Source of the DNA: Sweltsa coloradensis
Taxonomy: Eukaryota; Arthropoda; Insecta; Plecoptera; Chloroperlidae
Assembly: GCA_024449915.1 (NCBI GenBank)
Contig: JAMZAV010001043.1
Coordinates: 1 to 64,000, forward strand
Length of the DNA stretch: 64,000 bases
Reading direction: 5' to 3'
Part shown: positions 1 to 10,678 of the stretch, one piece after another
Layout: every line of letters starts with the position of its first letter
Numbering within the stretch: the stretch's first letter is position 1
Notes under the pieces: generated by a model
What the model saw: only the letters and a program-made list of their open reading frames with translations
What the model was told of the DNA's origin: nothing
Database searches by the model: none
Translations under genes and position numbers: made by a program

Positions 1-436
1 TCAAGTTTAATTTTTGCATTCAAAGTTTTTTGAGACTTTGATCAAAATCGATTTGACTAATTTACCATTGTGTTACTATTTTACCAGTGTTGGGTTGGGT
101 AACATACTTTTGAATGTATCTACTTTGGATCAAATGGATAAAGATACTGGTAAAATGCATTTTTTGTTTAAATATTATTGTTATGATAAAACATGGTGAT
201 TTTTGTATTAGGCTGGTTTTGAAATGGTAAAAAGTAAATTAGTAACCTCTAAACTGTAACAAGTAGTATTTTCAACACATGGCCGTCCCGTGGACTAAAC
301 TCTTTATGTGGAACTGCCGTCAATATTAAAATCCTACAATATTACCTGATGTGAGTTATATTTCACCAAACTCTAAACAGCTAAAAGCTAAATATAAAAA
401 AAGCTAAACAGCTAAAGCTCGTTGGTCTTGATGTGT
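1..436. other. Unannotated AT-rich sequence
   Basis: I see no coding exon, RNA gene or recognisable element. The short open frames lack compositional bias and look like chance. Confidence 0.5.
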
Positions 437-837
437 GGCTCGTTGGTCTTGTTGTTAGCGTATCTGCTTTCAATGCAGAAGGTCCAGGTATTTTAACTTC
501 TGATTTGGACTTAAGTCCATCAGTTCGTGTCTTAGGAGTTTGTAAACGGTGACTTTGGGAGCCGTCCTAGCAACGAAGCACATAATAAATTCAGAGTTGT
601 TCTGAATCGGCCTTGTTGATTCTGGCGTTGATCCGCGGGTGTTCGCACTGTCCATACCACTAATTGCTATATTTAAAAATATCGATCTTTGGTTGGTTAT
701 CGCTCACTCGTCCATTGCGTCGGGGCCTACAGGGTTGGCTTTGTCGCTTTGATTTACACCCACTGAAAATCCCACTGAAAATCAGTTATATAACAGTGGG
801 TAGACTCTAAATACAATTTATTATTTATTTATTTAAA
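437..837 (+). mobile_element. tRNA-Pro-derived SINE (SINE-A), copy 1
   Basis: The first 13 bases, GGCTCGTTGGTCT, match the 5' end of eukaryotic tRNA-Pro, including the A-box region. An anticodon-arm-like hairpin follows (TCTGC/GCAGA, seven-base loop TTTCAAT), which would put TCA in the anticodon position. The B box is degraded. The body, with a CCATCAGTT motif near 517, is shared with the copy at 45253. The tail has the palindromic block CCCACTG...CAGTGGG at about 769-800 and ends in TTATT/TTTA repeats. A tRNA head, unrelated body and short-repeat tail is the usual SINE plan. It is not a working tRNA gene. A partial duplicate of the head (GCTCGTTGGTCTTG) lies just upstream at about 417. Confidence 0.75.
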
Positions 838-2329
838 TTGAAAGTGATTTATTGGTCCTGTCCTGTGTATATACTTTCGTGATAACTATATTCTACATTG
901 ACAAAAAATAAAATGAATTTTAATTATGTAAAAAACTAATTAAATTGATTCTGTAATGAAAAACTGTTTTTATTATAATATTTTTTTAAAGCAGGATATA
1001 GTTCTAACGAAACTACATAAAACATGTTTATCACTGTCGATTTTGCGTGGAGTTTTTTGAGATATTGTTCTATACTCAATGATATTACTATAAATCCGCT
1101 AATTTCCCTGGAATAAATTTGTTTAGATTTATCCGACATATTCTGGAATCAATCTCCCCAGTGTCTCTGCTGGTTGTGTGAGTAGTGAGTAGTGAGTACA
1201 CACAATCACACGTACGGCAATCTAGGTTGAACAGAGGAGGAGGGGGACTCGCTATCATCTTACAATGATAAGATTCTGTTTACAATGCGAGTGAATTCTG
1301 TATAAGTCCCAACCCCATGGGTCCTGATATAGAGACAACCAAATTTACTACAGCTTCTTGAAAGTTGTACTTGTGTAAACAACAGAACAAGTTATTACAT
1401 AAAGCATTTGTTTGGATATTTCAAGTGATTTCAGAACAAGTTATTACATAAATCATTTGAAGCATCAACTTTGGACGTATACTGGTGTGGTACTGGTAAA
1501 TATAGCAATCGTAATTGCCTAGATTTCATTAGCTGATTGTCAGCACATTTCATTGGTTCGGTTTTTTGGTTGAATGCTTATGATTGAATGAATTTCACAC
1601 GTCTTATACACCGTACCCTACTATATATATTATAATCTATTATATAGACACTACCCCATGAAAACGAAAAAACAAACCAAACAGTACTTTTGATTTATAT
1701 AATATAAAGAACTGCGCTACCGATAGTGCCAGTGATAGTGATTCTGATTCCGTTCATATAATTCCATATTGAACTAAATTTCTTTAAAAATTATAGAAAC
1801 CATGAACCGAACTAAAAATATCACGGATCATTAAAAAAAGTCCAAACATTTTTCAGCAGTTACAACAGTCTGAAAAATGTAAAATGTTGACAACAATGAA
1901 TTGAGTCTGGAATTTGAACGTTCACTCCTGAATTTGACGGAACTCATATTGTTAAAATATGTTCAGGTTACAAGTTCCCGTTGTTGGAAATAGAACGAGA
2001 ATCTATAAAGATTGCATAAATGAAACGCGTTCATTCCCAATCCCGAAATGGGTATAGTTGTATCATGTATCATGCATGGTATGGTATCATGTTCATCTTT
2101 AGTATGGTGTAGTGTGTGTTAGTGGTATACCACTCGCATCACTTTCACCATCCACCCACCAAGTCTTTACCATGTGTACTTACTATAAGCTCATGCATGC
2201 ACTCAATGGCGTAGGCAAAACTAACGTCCAGAATTTCTGTAGTAAATATGCACATACTGCACTTATACAATTCGACAGTCACCTTGGTAAAACGAATATC
2301 TTTGCCTGTGTGCCTCGTCATTACATAAA
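838..2329. other. No gene seen; unclassified intergenic DNA
   Basis: AT-rich sequence with simple local duplications, for example GTTATTACATAAA repeated near 1390 and 1441. No exon-like open frame or splice pair could be supported on either strand. Confidence 0.5.
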
Positions 2330-3037
2330 CTAGGAAGCTTCACAAACGCTTTTTCAGGCGCGTTGTTGGATGACTGTATTGGTGCATTGAACTGCCATGT
2401 GTTGTGCTGATTTTCTGTTGTTCTGTGAAAAAATCATTCGGTACTTAGTCAAAGACATTTTTTTCAAACAAAAAAATCGTAATTAAAAAAATGAAAAAAA
2501 TCGTGAAATTGCGATTTTAATTGCGAAATAATTTTTCGATTGCGCTCAAATTTTACACCAATATATTAATTCATAAAATTAAGGTTCTGTGAAAACATCA
2601 TTACAATCGGATAAAGCATGTAAAGTATATAAGTCGAAGAAATTGTTTTCAAATCGAAAAATGGCATAAAATTGCGATTTTTATGGGAAGTAATATTTCG
2701 ATTGCGCTCAAATTTCACGAATATATGAATTTGTTAAATTAAGGTTCTGTGAAAAAATCATTACAATCGGATAATGCATGTAGGTGTTATAAGTCGAATA
2801 AATTGTTTAAAAATCGAAAAAAATCGTAAAATTGCGATTTTCATGAGAAATAATATTTCGATTGCGCTCGAAAACGTGGCAGTTCTAAGTTCAGAGCTTT
2901 CGAAGGCCTCCAGAAAATTTCATCGCAATTGGAGTATCGGTTTAGCTGGAAAACAGACAAAAATACAAAAAACATTCCGTTTTTTTTCTCCAGTGTAGTG
3001 AAATGGAATCTTCACTTCGCTCGCTACGCTCATCCAA
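2330..3037 (-). mobile_element. HLE-A copy g (diverged Helitron-like element)
   Basis: Minus-strand copy. The left edge CTAGG is the complement of the element's 3' terminus CCTAG, followed by a diverged AACGC...GCGTT hairpin region. The right edge CGCTCATCCAA is the complement of the 5' terminus. Two internal modules are visible, each with the complement of TTCACAGAACCTTAATTTTA and of CACCTACATGCTTTATCC (about 2580 and 2735). The ORF at 2774-2998 is only the A-rich strand of the element. It is more diverged than copies h and i, so probably older. Confidence 0.8.
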
Positions 3038-4257
3038 AAATTAGTACACTACTACTAAAATGGGCCACTTCACGTTCATTTCTTGAGTTTTTAGATCGCA
3101 GATAGTTGCTGTCAAACATCGTTTACAGAGTCCGAGTGCAGTTAAAACATACGAAATAAATAACTAGATGTAGTATGGTGATTTTTTTCGCCTTTGGCGA
3201 AAGGGCCTCTGCCAGCTGGGACTTTGCACCAGACCCCAGCTCCGCCCGCAAAATCTGCTAATCTGCCCCCCCACAACTTTCAAAACGTTCCTACGCGCCT
3301 GCATGCACTTGCTTAGAAGTTAGAACGTTACACTGGCGGAGATAAAAAATTACTGCTGAACAAAACTAGCTATATGATGTATTATACTGGAACATAGCAG
3401 AAAATTGGATTGAATTAAATTAAATACGTTGCAATAGTTTGCCTTTCATTGTCTTTGGAAAAAATAATGCCTATACTTGAAAAGTAACAGTTTTTATCTA
3501 GCAAAAGCAAATGAACTGCCAATTTCATTAGCACATCGTTATTTATACATTGGTAATCTACATATCAATTGAGAACCTTTGTCCCTAACGTCAGTGTGAC
3601 CCGTATAAAGGTCTGTAACAACTTGACTTTAGATGCAGACGGAACAGACAAACAGTCTCTACGATAAGATATGCCATGACTATCTTGAAATATACATTGC
3701 CGCAATAATGTTATTTATAAACTAAATCTTTCACTATGTAAATTCTTCCTTCGTACACTCCTTGAGAAACATTTTTGATACTAAATCAAATATATTTGAG
3801 TTTTAGGCTATTTCGCCGCGTCGCGAGTAAACACATGTATTACCTCGACGTTTCGTTACCGCTAGGTAACATATTCATGAGAACTGACTGAGGCTGAAAA
3901 GTTTGAGCCTCGCCGAACAATCTTCCTTGGCGCTGCCTTCTGATTGGGTAGTATTGCAGTAGTCCACGTGGTGTAGTTTTCTACATTGATGTTGATGTTG
4001 TTGTCATCGTATAGAAATGTTAGTTTTGCTGTTGTAATTTTCTATGCTATGATATCAGTTAGTGCATGTTCAAAATGTCAATATTATTCAAGAGACACAA
4101 AAATCAGTGGGCATGTATTTTTTTTTATTTTTTTTTTACAAAAAACAACAACTATATCTCACGAAATTTTTATGGAATAGGGCACAAAAATCTGACATTC
4201 CATGGCTCATGCTCAATTTCGCCAAAATATGGTTTTCGTTGCTTCTTGCGTACAGTA
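3038..4257. other. No gene seen; possible MITE fragment near 3.18-3.30 kb
   Basis: A stretch at 3186-3240 contains GGCGAAAGGGCCTC, also present inside the hAT-type MITE at 53091-53395, so a decayed relative may lie here. The rest is unclassified AT-rich DNA without an exon signal. Confidence 0.35.
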
Positions 4258-4445
4258 ATGCACTATTACACTAAGACTATTCGAGACGATGAGTAGCATA
4301 GTTGAGGGTGAAGGACGATTACAAAAAACATACCTTATGCGGGATTCGAGCCATACAATATGGACCAGCCGCGTCCTCATCGTAAGTACCACCGCAGACG
4401 ACGATGGTTTTCTTTTCAATAGTATAGTAAGTACATTAGAAGAAA
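4258..4445 (-). mobile_element. tRNA-derived SINE (SINE-C), copy 1
   Basis: Shares a long diverged stretch with 42640-42815: AATGCACT, then TATTCGAGACGATGAGT, then GAAGGACGATT, then CTTATGCGGGATTCGA. On the minus strand the last block reads TCGAATCCCGC, a pol III B-box-like word as in tRNA T arms. The 126-codon minus-strand frame over 4213-4593 lies mostly in this element and is not considered a gene. Confidence 0.55.
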
Positions 4446-4659
4446 TAAACATTGTGTGGTACTGGTACAACCGTAAGTGCAAAAGGCCCTGCATGGATAT
4501 CGTCTGCAGTAATGTGACCACTAGCACCATGTGAAACGTGGGTGATTGTGGTGTGCTTACCTTACACCGTGTATTTTTCCTAATATGTTTCAAATAATAT
4601 CCTTTTCCAAAATTGTTGTGTTTTAATGAATTGTTCTTGTAATATTACTATTTCAAATA

Positions 4660-4806
4660 TTTACTTAACTGTAGTTCATTGTTGTGTCTGCATTTATGTA
4701 ATTAGATTTATTTAGTTGTCCTCCTTTGTAAATCAGTTTTTAACTGAATAGTATAGACTTTAAAGTTTAAATAAATAAATAAATAAATAAATAAAATAAA
4801 TAAAAA
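4660..4806 (+). repeat. SINE/LINE-type 3' tail repeat, copy 1
   Basis: Nearly identical to 40400-40541 and, reversed, to part of 7245-7400. The core TTAGTTGTCCTCCTTTGT leads into AATCAGTT...AACTGAATAG.ATAGAC.TT and a (TAAA)n tail at 4769-4803. The AATCAGTT...TAGAC part resembles the tail of SINE-A at 779-815, so several families may share a LINE-recognised 3' end. Confidence 0.7.
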
Positions 4807-5861
4807 TAGATTCTCATCCCCCGCAGACGTGTATTTTAAAACGCCACCATAGAATGTCTGAGCAGTTGAGTTTAGGGTATGAAACCAAGGGTGTAATTAA
4901 TTGGAACGCAAAGGATTTTCAAATGGCCAGATTGAAATAATAATTGTGTAAGAACAGTTTGTACCAAAATCTTTTTGTATTGATAAAGCTTTGATCAGCT
5001 CATCTATAGCGTCCCGTTCTTGTTTTCTTGACGACTACCCCTACGGGCCTGAAGGGATAAAGGCTAATCCGAGAATAATCTGATGATGCTGTCATTGCAT
5101 AACAAAAGTGGCCGAGATGGATATCTGGTCTCTAAAATAAAGTAGCAGTTGAGTTTCTGTTAGGTATTTTAAACTCTAGTTTCGAACTGGGGTGAACGCA
5201 CTCTGCTAAGTGTTAGAGATTTAATCGAACAACAAAATGATACTAATTATAATTTTACCGTCGCTGAACTTGAGAAGAAAGTTATGATGTACAGTCGTAT
5301 TCATGCCACGCAAACACATGCATTACATCCTACCTATAGCGTATGAATTACCAAGTTTAACTTTCACTTTCTGTTTCACCGGCAATTTCTTCTTCGCGCG
5401 CGAGGCCCATGTTATTTGCTCTGCCATCTAATGATGTTCACACATTCACAAATCACAATGCATCAAGCATTCACTAAGTGTTATCAAGTAATTCGAAGTA
5501 GTGAAACTCGACAATGTACAATGAATGACTGCACAATCATGTTGGACTCTTCGCAAGGAAACCGGGTTCAATCTCAGAGGGATAGCAATACTATATAATA
5601 GTGTTTTAATATTTATATTGAAACTTTTTTTGAACGCAGAATCCAAAGTATTTATTCAAAATCCCCAAAACCTCAAAATCATTTTTTATCATTTAATTTT
5701 TTGTAAGTGTTACAGTAGAGCCCTATATTTTCCCATCCGTGACAACTATCCAAACTTTCCAATATCTGTATAAGTCCCCTGGAACAAGCTGCTAAAACTA
5801 TAGGAACATTTCAAATCCGGAAACCAGCACCAAAAATTTAGGAGCAGGTAAAAAACATATT
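4807..5861. other. No gene seen
   Basis: Unclassified AT-rich DNA. A plus-strand tRNA-like word, GGGTTCAATCTC near 5563, may mark a very old SINE, but no boundaries could be drawn. Confidence 0.4.
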
Positions 5862-6204
5862 TAAAAAGGACAAAAAACGTGCACCGTTTTTTTTTAATGG
5901 AAACTTGTGAACCCCAGGGTAAATTTAAGAAAATTAGGTTAGGTTAGGTTAGGCTAGGTTAGGTTAGGTTAGGTTACCTCATTGCAAAGTCCAGACCGCA
6001 TTGCAACGTGTGGGACTGAACAAAAACATCGTGCGGAAACCTAAAAAAGGACAAAACGTGCACCAGTTTTTTTTTAATGGAAACTTGTTTAAAAAAGGGT
6101 AAATTTAAGAAAAATTTGGGGTTAAGTTAAGTTAGGTTGGTTCGGTCGTTTTCCTCAATGCAATGTACAACCGCTTTGCAACATGTGGGACCGAACAAAA
6201 CATG
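5862..6204 (+). repeat. Two-copy tandem repeat (about 182 bp) with telomere-like TTAGG tract
   Basis: Units begin at about 5862 and 6043. Both carry AAAGGACAAA..CGTGCACC, a T run, AATGGAAACTTGT, GGTAAATTTAAGAAAA and a block ending GTGTGGGAC.GAACAAAA. Unit 1 holds a TTAGG tract at 5934-5973 (four TTAGG, one CTAGG, three TTAGG). Unit 2 has only a decayed form (GGTTAAGTTAAGTTAGGTTGG). Confidence 0.85.
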
Positions 6205-6205
6205 T

Positions 6206-6408
6206 AGCACAACCGTCGGTCACAGGGGCTTAGAAGCCAGGTGCAGGGGCTTAGGAGACAGGGCTTAGAAGACTTTTAGTCTTTTAAACCCCGGACCGGT
6301 TTGTCTTCTTAGCCCCGCTTCGCACGTGTAGCACAACCTTCGGTCACAGGGGCTTAGAAGCCAAAAAAAGGTACAGGGGCTTGGGAGAAAAGGGGCTTAG
6401 AAGACCGC
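6206..6408 (+). repeat. Tandem repeat of GGGGCTTAGAAG-bearing units
   Basis: Two units of about 120 bp. Each starts GTAGCACAACC.TCGGTCACAGG and contains GGGGCTTAGAAGCC, a second GGGGCTT(A/G)GGAGA and GGGCTTAGAAGAC. They adjoin the TTAGG-bearing repeat, so the two may form one composite satellite-like block. Confidence 0.75.
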
Positions 6409-6999
6409 GCCCTGACTTTTGTAGTGTTAAGCTGTAAAATTTACGTGAGCTACATTTTATACCTTCGTTGGTTGGTTATTATCCCCCGTATAATTTTCAC
6501 ACGTTAGATATTGTTTATCAACATAGAAAACCCTTCGAGTCCGTTTACATCCTGTTGCAAACGTGAATCTTGCTCTTGCTTTTTTTTTATACTGCAAGAG
6601 CGAAGCGAAGAGTGGTTGAGTTAATGAGTGTATCACTCGATGTGCACGGCACACTGACTCAGATGGTCAACAAAGAACTGGCTCGATGTCATTGGGTAGA
6701 CCTAAAAATAGGTTCCCCATGTGTCATGATATTTGATTTTTTATTCTCACGGTAATAATTAGGACGACGATCGTGAAAAAATAGCATGACGAACGATTAA
6801 ACAACGCCGCACACCGCCAATCCTTACTGAAGTTTTTTTTCTTTAACGGCCCTCGTACATCCCTTCACAATAATTGTCCTATCCTCAACATAGCTATATA
6901 TGTTCACCTAAAGTGGGGCATTCATTGCACCATATAACATGTTAATTCCCTCGGTAAAAATGTAAATTTTACCCTGCTATAGTAACAACATGCATGTAT
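6409..6999. other. No gene seen
   Basis: Unclassified AT-rich sequence between the satellite-like block and the hairpin. No exon or element boundary could be supported. Confidence 0.4.
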
Positions 7000-7078
7000 C
7001 AGCATTACCGTGTATACATAATGTATATACACGTATACACACACACATATATATACACACGTATACACGGTAATGCTG
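7000..7078. repeat. Long inverted repeat (perfect 18-bp arms)
   Basis: CAGCATTACCGTGTATAC at 7000-7017 is repeated exactly as its reverse complement at 7061-7078. The 43-bp spacer is itself made of alternating purine-pyrimidine TATAC/ACAC words. The structure can extrude as a cruciform or, if transcribed, form a long hairpin. Confidence 0.9.
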
Positions 7079-7244
7079 CGTGCACCAACAATCACAAGAA
7101 CCAAAAAAAAAATGCATTTGCATACAACATATTTCTGTTTTTTTCTATTCCACGAACGGAAGCTGTAATCATTATCAAGGTGTGCGATTTCGTATCCCAC
7201 TGTTGAACGGAAAATAGAAGAACTTTGTAGTAAATACTGAATAT

Positions 7245-7400
7245 CATTATCTATATTTTATTTATTAATTTTATTAATTTAAAAAAATATGTATATTTTA
7301 ATTTATCGTAACTGATTCACAAAGGAGGACAACTAAATAAAACCTAGTAGGGCTATACATAAATTCACACAAAATAATGAAGTGTAGTTGTTAATCAAAA
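7245..7400 (-). repeat. SINE/LINE-type 3' tail repeat, copy 2 (reversed)
   Basis: ACAAAGGAGGACAACTAAAT near 7319 is the reverse complement of the conserved core in the copies at 4660 and 40400, and CTGATTC on its left matches the AATCAGTT block. It is more diverged than the other two. Confidence 0.6.
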
Positions 7401-8328
7401 TTTGAATTAACAAATTATAATAGTATAATATTGAATGATAACAATTGTCATAAAGTGCCCCGACTGGGGAACGAACCCAGAACCTCCGGCTTCACGCGAG
7501 CTATCGAGACACCAGACAAACTTTCATTAAATTGCTATTTGTTGTGACTGTTGACATCCATGATATGAATCGAACAGAAGACTGCAATGTAGCTGTCATT
7601 ACTAAAAGAATACATTAAAAATACCAATCACTTCTCATCTCCCATGAGTTAGGTATAGCGGATAACATAATAATAATATTACAACAACGAAAATACCTCT
7701 TTCGCATAAGATATTTTTATTTACATTAATCCTAACTATTTGTATTCAGCTATAACTATGGACAGGGGTAGGGGATATGCCAGTAGGCTTGCATCGTTGA
7801 GTTAAAAATAACATTTGCCTATATGATGATTACGTATACTTTTCCTCATAGTCATCCCCAAAGTAAAGATGTCATGAGATGAGAGTGTTGCAAATAGAAA
7901 TCTTTCCTTCATCGCAATAGCGTATAATGGCGTGATACCGGCCCACCTACATGACATGTTAATAATATCATCGACGCACAATAAACAAAAGATTGCATCA
8001 CCTAGAAGTCCCCCCACAACCTAATCAGTTCTTCATTGGAAGAACTGACCGCAACACTCGACTGTCCATCCCGTTACGAATGAGGAAGTCACATGGGTTT
8101 CATATGTGCGTCATCACTCGTAAGAATAAGATGTCACAGGCAGGTCCTGCCTTCCTCCCTGATACCACCACAAGGCTGGAATCACATCTAGATCTATCTT
8201 ATCTCCCATTTCTGGATTATCTTATCTCCCATTTCCTTGGGATTTCGTGAAACGTTATTTTGGGGAATTACACCATCCCTTGATGACGCGGTCCCAATAT
8301 CTTTATGTATGAATGTCTAAACTGTAGG
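7401..8328. other. No gene seen; tRNA-like word at about 7468
   Basis: GGGAACGAACCCAGAACCTC at 7467-7486 resembles the complement of a tRNA T arm and variable loop, as in SINE-B, so a SINE relic may be present. The rest is unclassified. Confidence 0.35.
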
Positions 8329-8590
8329 CTAGTTTGCGAACGCTTCTAATAGTCAAGCTGAAAGCTGATGGATGAGCGTATTTGGCTGCATATTTTACAT
8401 TTAAAAAAACGTAATAATACGTTGATCATGAGAAATATGTCTTTGATTGTACCTAAAAACTGCACACATATAAGTTCAGAGATTTCGAAGGTGCTCTGAT
8501 GATGTTTATCAAAATCAGAGAAGCAGTTTGTCCGCGATAGAGTGAACAAAAAGACAAGTCAGTCTTTGCTACGTTCGCTGCGCTCATGAT
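8329..8590 (-). mobile_element. Short diverged HLE relative (HLE-B)
   Basis: About 262 bp with the layout of a minus-strand HLE-A copy: CTAG at 8329, AACGCTT at 8340, TGGATGAGCGTATTTGG near 8371 (compare TGGATGAGCGTAATTGG in HLE-A), then AAGTTCAGAGATTTCGAAGG at 8471-8490, then GCTACGTTCGCTGCGCTCAT at the right edge. The internal modules are missing. Similarity is limited to the ends and the 20-nt core, so this is an old, separate subfamily or a strongly deleted copy. Confidence 0.55.
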
Positions 8591-9269
8591 GTTCATTCCA
8601 AAATTTGAAAATAGACGAAACACATTGATTGGCATCTGGCTTATCGGCCTGCAAGTACAACCTACTGAGGAAAGTACCACTTACTTTTGAGGAAAATTTA
8701 CATTTTATGGGAACGAGTACCTTTTCCAACATAATGACTTGCAACGGTTTTGTGGTAACTTGGAATCAGGAGTATAAAGAATACAATTACTTTAACTCAA
8801 ATAACTCAATTGCATGCGTAAATTTAATTTTTTTGTGTGACTTGTGAGAATTGATACGTCCCCATTATTGCAAGGTTTGATATTTTTACTTTCTACTATT
8901 TAAAAAAAAATGTAGCCTAAATTATCTGCAAAATAGCCCTTCAATATTTCTCAATTAAATACTAATTAATATGCTATACACACAGTCATGACAGTGTATA
9001 GACACGGACATAGTGAACTAAGTAAAGGATTATTATGTAAAGTAATAAATACTTCTTATGATCATGTATGATCACAGTGAATAAGAAAAAATCATCTTCA
9101 TCTAGACTTTGTCTAAAATTTTATGACACGCATTTCGGCCTCCAGATTATAACAGACTTGCGTATTGTATCAGATTGCTAAATTTTCCCTTCGTTTTTAC
9201 AGACGTCAAGTATACATTGATTACTTCGCAGAAGTCTGTCTATATTAAGATCATGATGTTTTTTGGAAA
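8591..9269. other. No gene seen
   Basis: Unclassified AT-rich DNA without an exon signal or recognised repeat. Confidence 0.4.
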
Positions 9270-9309
9270 TATACACTACTCAAAATAAAAAAAAGATTCT
9301 GAAAAGATA

Positions 9310-9339
9310 TTTCAAAGGTTAATCAACCTCCTTCATCAG
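9310..9339 (-). ncRNA. Possible vestigial hammerhead-ribozyme core
   Basis: On the minus strand CTGATGA (9339-9333) is followed by a seven-pair hairpin GGAGGTT/AACCTTT with loop GATT, and then GAAA (9313-9310). CUGAUGA, stem II, GAAA is the conserved order of a hammerhead. One extra unpaired A after CTGATGA and no identified cleavage triplet with stems I and III argue against activity. Confidence 0.25.
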
Positions 9340-9601
9340 GTTTTTTAAAGACAGTTGAAACAAGACAACAGAATGGGCTTTAAAACAAAAAAACAAAGTC
9401 AACTAAACAAATCAAATTACACCAAACCACCAAAGAATCATAAAAAAAATGTGGGTTTTAGTTGTTGTTGTAACATAAAAGAAATTATAAAATTTACAAA
9501 ACAAACAAGAAAAAGAAACATTATGGCTTATTGTTATTATCACAAAAACTTTCCAAATTCCAGGAAAAACAATGCTAGGTGCACTTATCACATTATTACT
9601 A

Positions 9602-9819
9602 ACAGACATCAATGCAGCTTCTTTAAGTTTACGTTTATGTGGATTGGCTTCATGATGATAATGGATGAGTTTTCCAATCCATGATAATGGTGATTTTCAT
9701 AACATGCTCTGCTAATCTAGAGGAACATACTTTAGCTGCGTGACGTTTTTTTTATGCTCCTTCAACCTCCCCTAAAGAGGTCTCTTTGTCTCTCCAATGT
9801 ACGCGGCACCACTTGACAC
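9602..9819 (-). pseudogene. Broken GIY-YIG endonuclease domain of a Penelope-like element
   Basis: Translated from 9819 downward on the minus strand, one frame gives VSSGAAYIGETKRPL, a stop, then GRLKEHKKNVTQLKYV. After a frameshift it gives SRLAEHVMKITIIMDWKT, and after a second HHEANPHKRKLKEAALM. The order YIGET.R.L..R..EH, then S.LAEH, then MDW, then KRKLKEAAL is that of the C-terminal endonuclease of Penelope-like retroelements (family knowledge). The GIY half-motif is reduced to GAA-Y, with YIG intact. One in-frame stop and two frameshifts mean it is not functional. The overlapping plus-strand 109-codon frame at 9355-9684 is its antisense shadow and is not called. Confidence 0.65.
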
Positions 9820-9912
9820 GGTATTGAGTAATCTTTGTTTATTTTGAGTAGTGTATAGCCCAAAAACATCATGATCTTAAACCAGACCTACTCTAAAATT
9901 GTTTCACCTTTT

Positions 9913-10678
9913 TTGGATGAGCGTAGCGAGCGTAGCGAGCGGAGCGAAGATTCCATTTCACTACACGGGAGAAAAAAATCCGGGAAAATGTTTTTTTTTT
10001 TTTTTTTTTTCTGTATTTTTTTTTCTGTTTGTTAACACGATTCCGGCTAAACCGATAATCCGATTGCGATGAAATTTTATGGAGGTCTCGAAATCTCTGA
10101 ACTTAGAACTGCCACGTTTTGAGCACAACGAAAATTATTTCTCACAAAATCGCAATTTCACGATTTTTTCGATTTTTTAAATTTCTTCGACTTATATAAC
10201 ACCTACATGCTTTATCCGATTTTGATGATTTTTTCACAGAACCCATAATTTTATGATTAAGTATTCTTGAAAAATTTTAGCGAAATCAAAAAATTATTTA
10301 TGGAAAAAATCGAAATTTTACGTTTTTTTTTTTTTTAAAAAATTTTTTGACTTTTAACACCTACATCTTTATCCGTTTTTTGAGATTTTTCACAGAACCT
10401 TAATTTTATAAATTTAAATTTTTTTTCTTGTGAAATTGAGCACATCAAAAAACTATTTCTTATGAAATCAAAAATTTACGTTTTTTTCTTTTTTTAAATT
10501 ACTTTAAATTAAAAAAAATTAAAAGTTTAAAAGTTTTTTTTTCTTTAAAATTTAAATTTTTTTAAAAAAATCTTAAACTAATAATGATTTTTTCACAGAA
10601 CACAGAAAATCCTATAACACATGTAGCTCAATGCCCAATTACGCTCATCAACAACGCGGCGGCTTAAGCTTTTTCCTA
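9913..10678 (+). mobile_element. HLE-A copy f
   Basis: Plus-strand copy starting TTGGATGAGCGTAGCGAGCG and ending near TTCCTA, with the subterminal complement TACGCTCATC. Two or more internal modules (CACCTACAT...TTATCC...TTTTTCACAGAACC) are visible but shortened, with homopolymers lengthened relative to copies b, e and i. Either the copy is old or the consensus here is poor. Confidence 0.8.

Larger units (their letters stand above)
9270..9857 (-). mobile_element. Penelope-like retroelement remnant between perfect 20-bp inverted repeats
   Basis: TATACACTACTCAAAATAAA at 9270-9289 is repeated exactly as its reverse complement at 9838-9857. Read on the minus strand, the segment just inside the right repeat encodes a broken GIY-YIG endonuclease end (next entry). 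A hammerhead-like motif lies near the left repeat. Penelope-like elements encode a reverse transcriptase plus a C-terminal GIY-YIG domain, and some carry hammerhead motifs in their terminal repeats. No RT portion is present, so this is a 5'-truncated and decayed copy. The inverted repeats alone would also fit a TA-flanked DNA transposon. Confidence 0.6.

Noticed and set aside
4213..4593. 126-codon minus-strand frame
   Set aside because: Overlaps SINE-C, and the related copy at 42640 does not conserve the frame.
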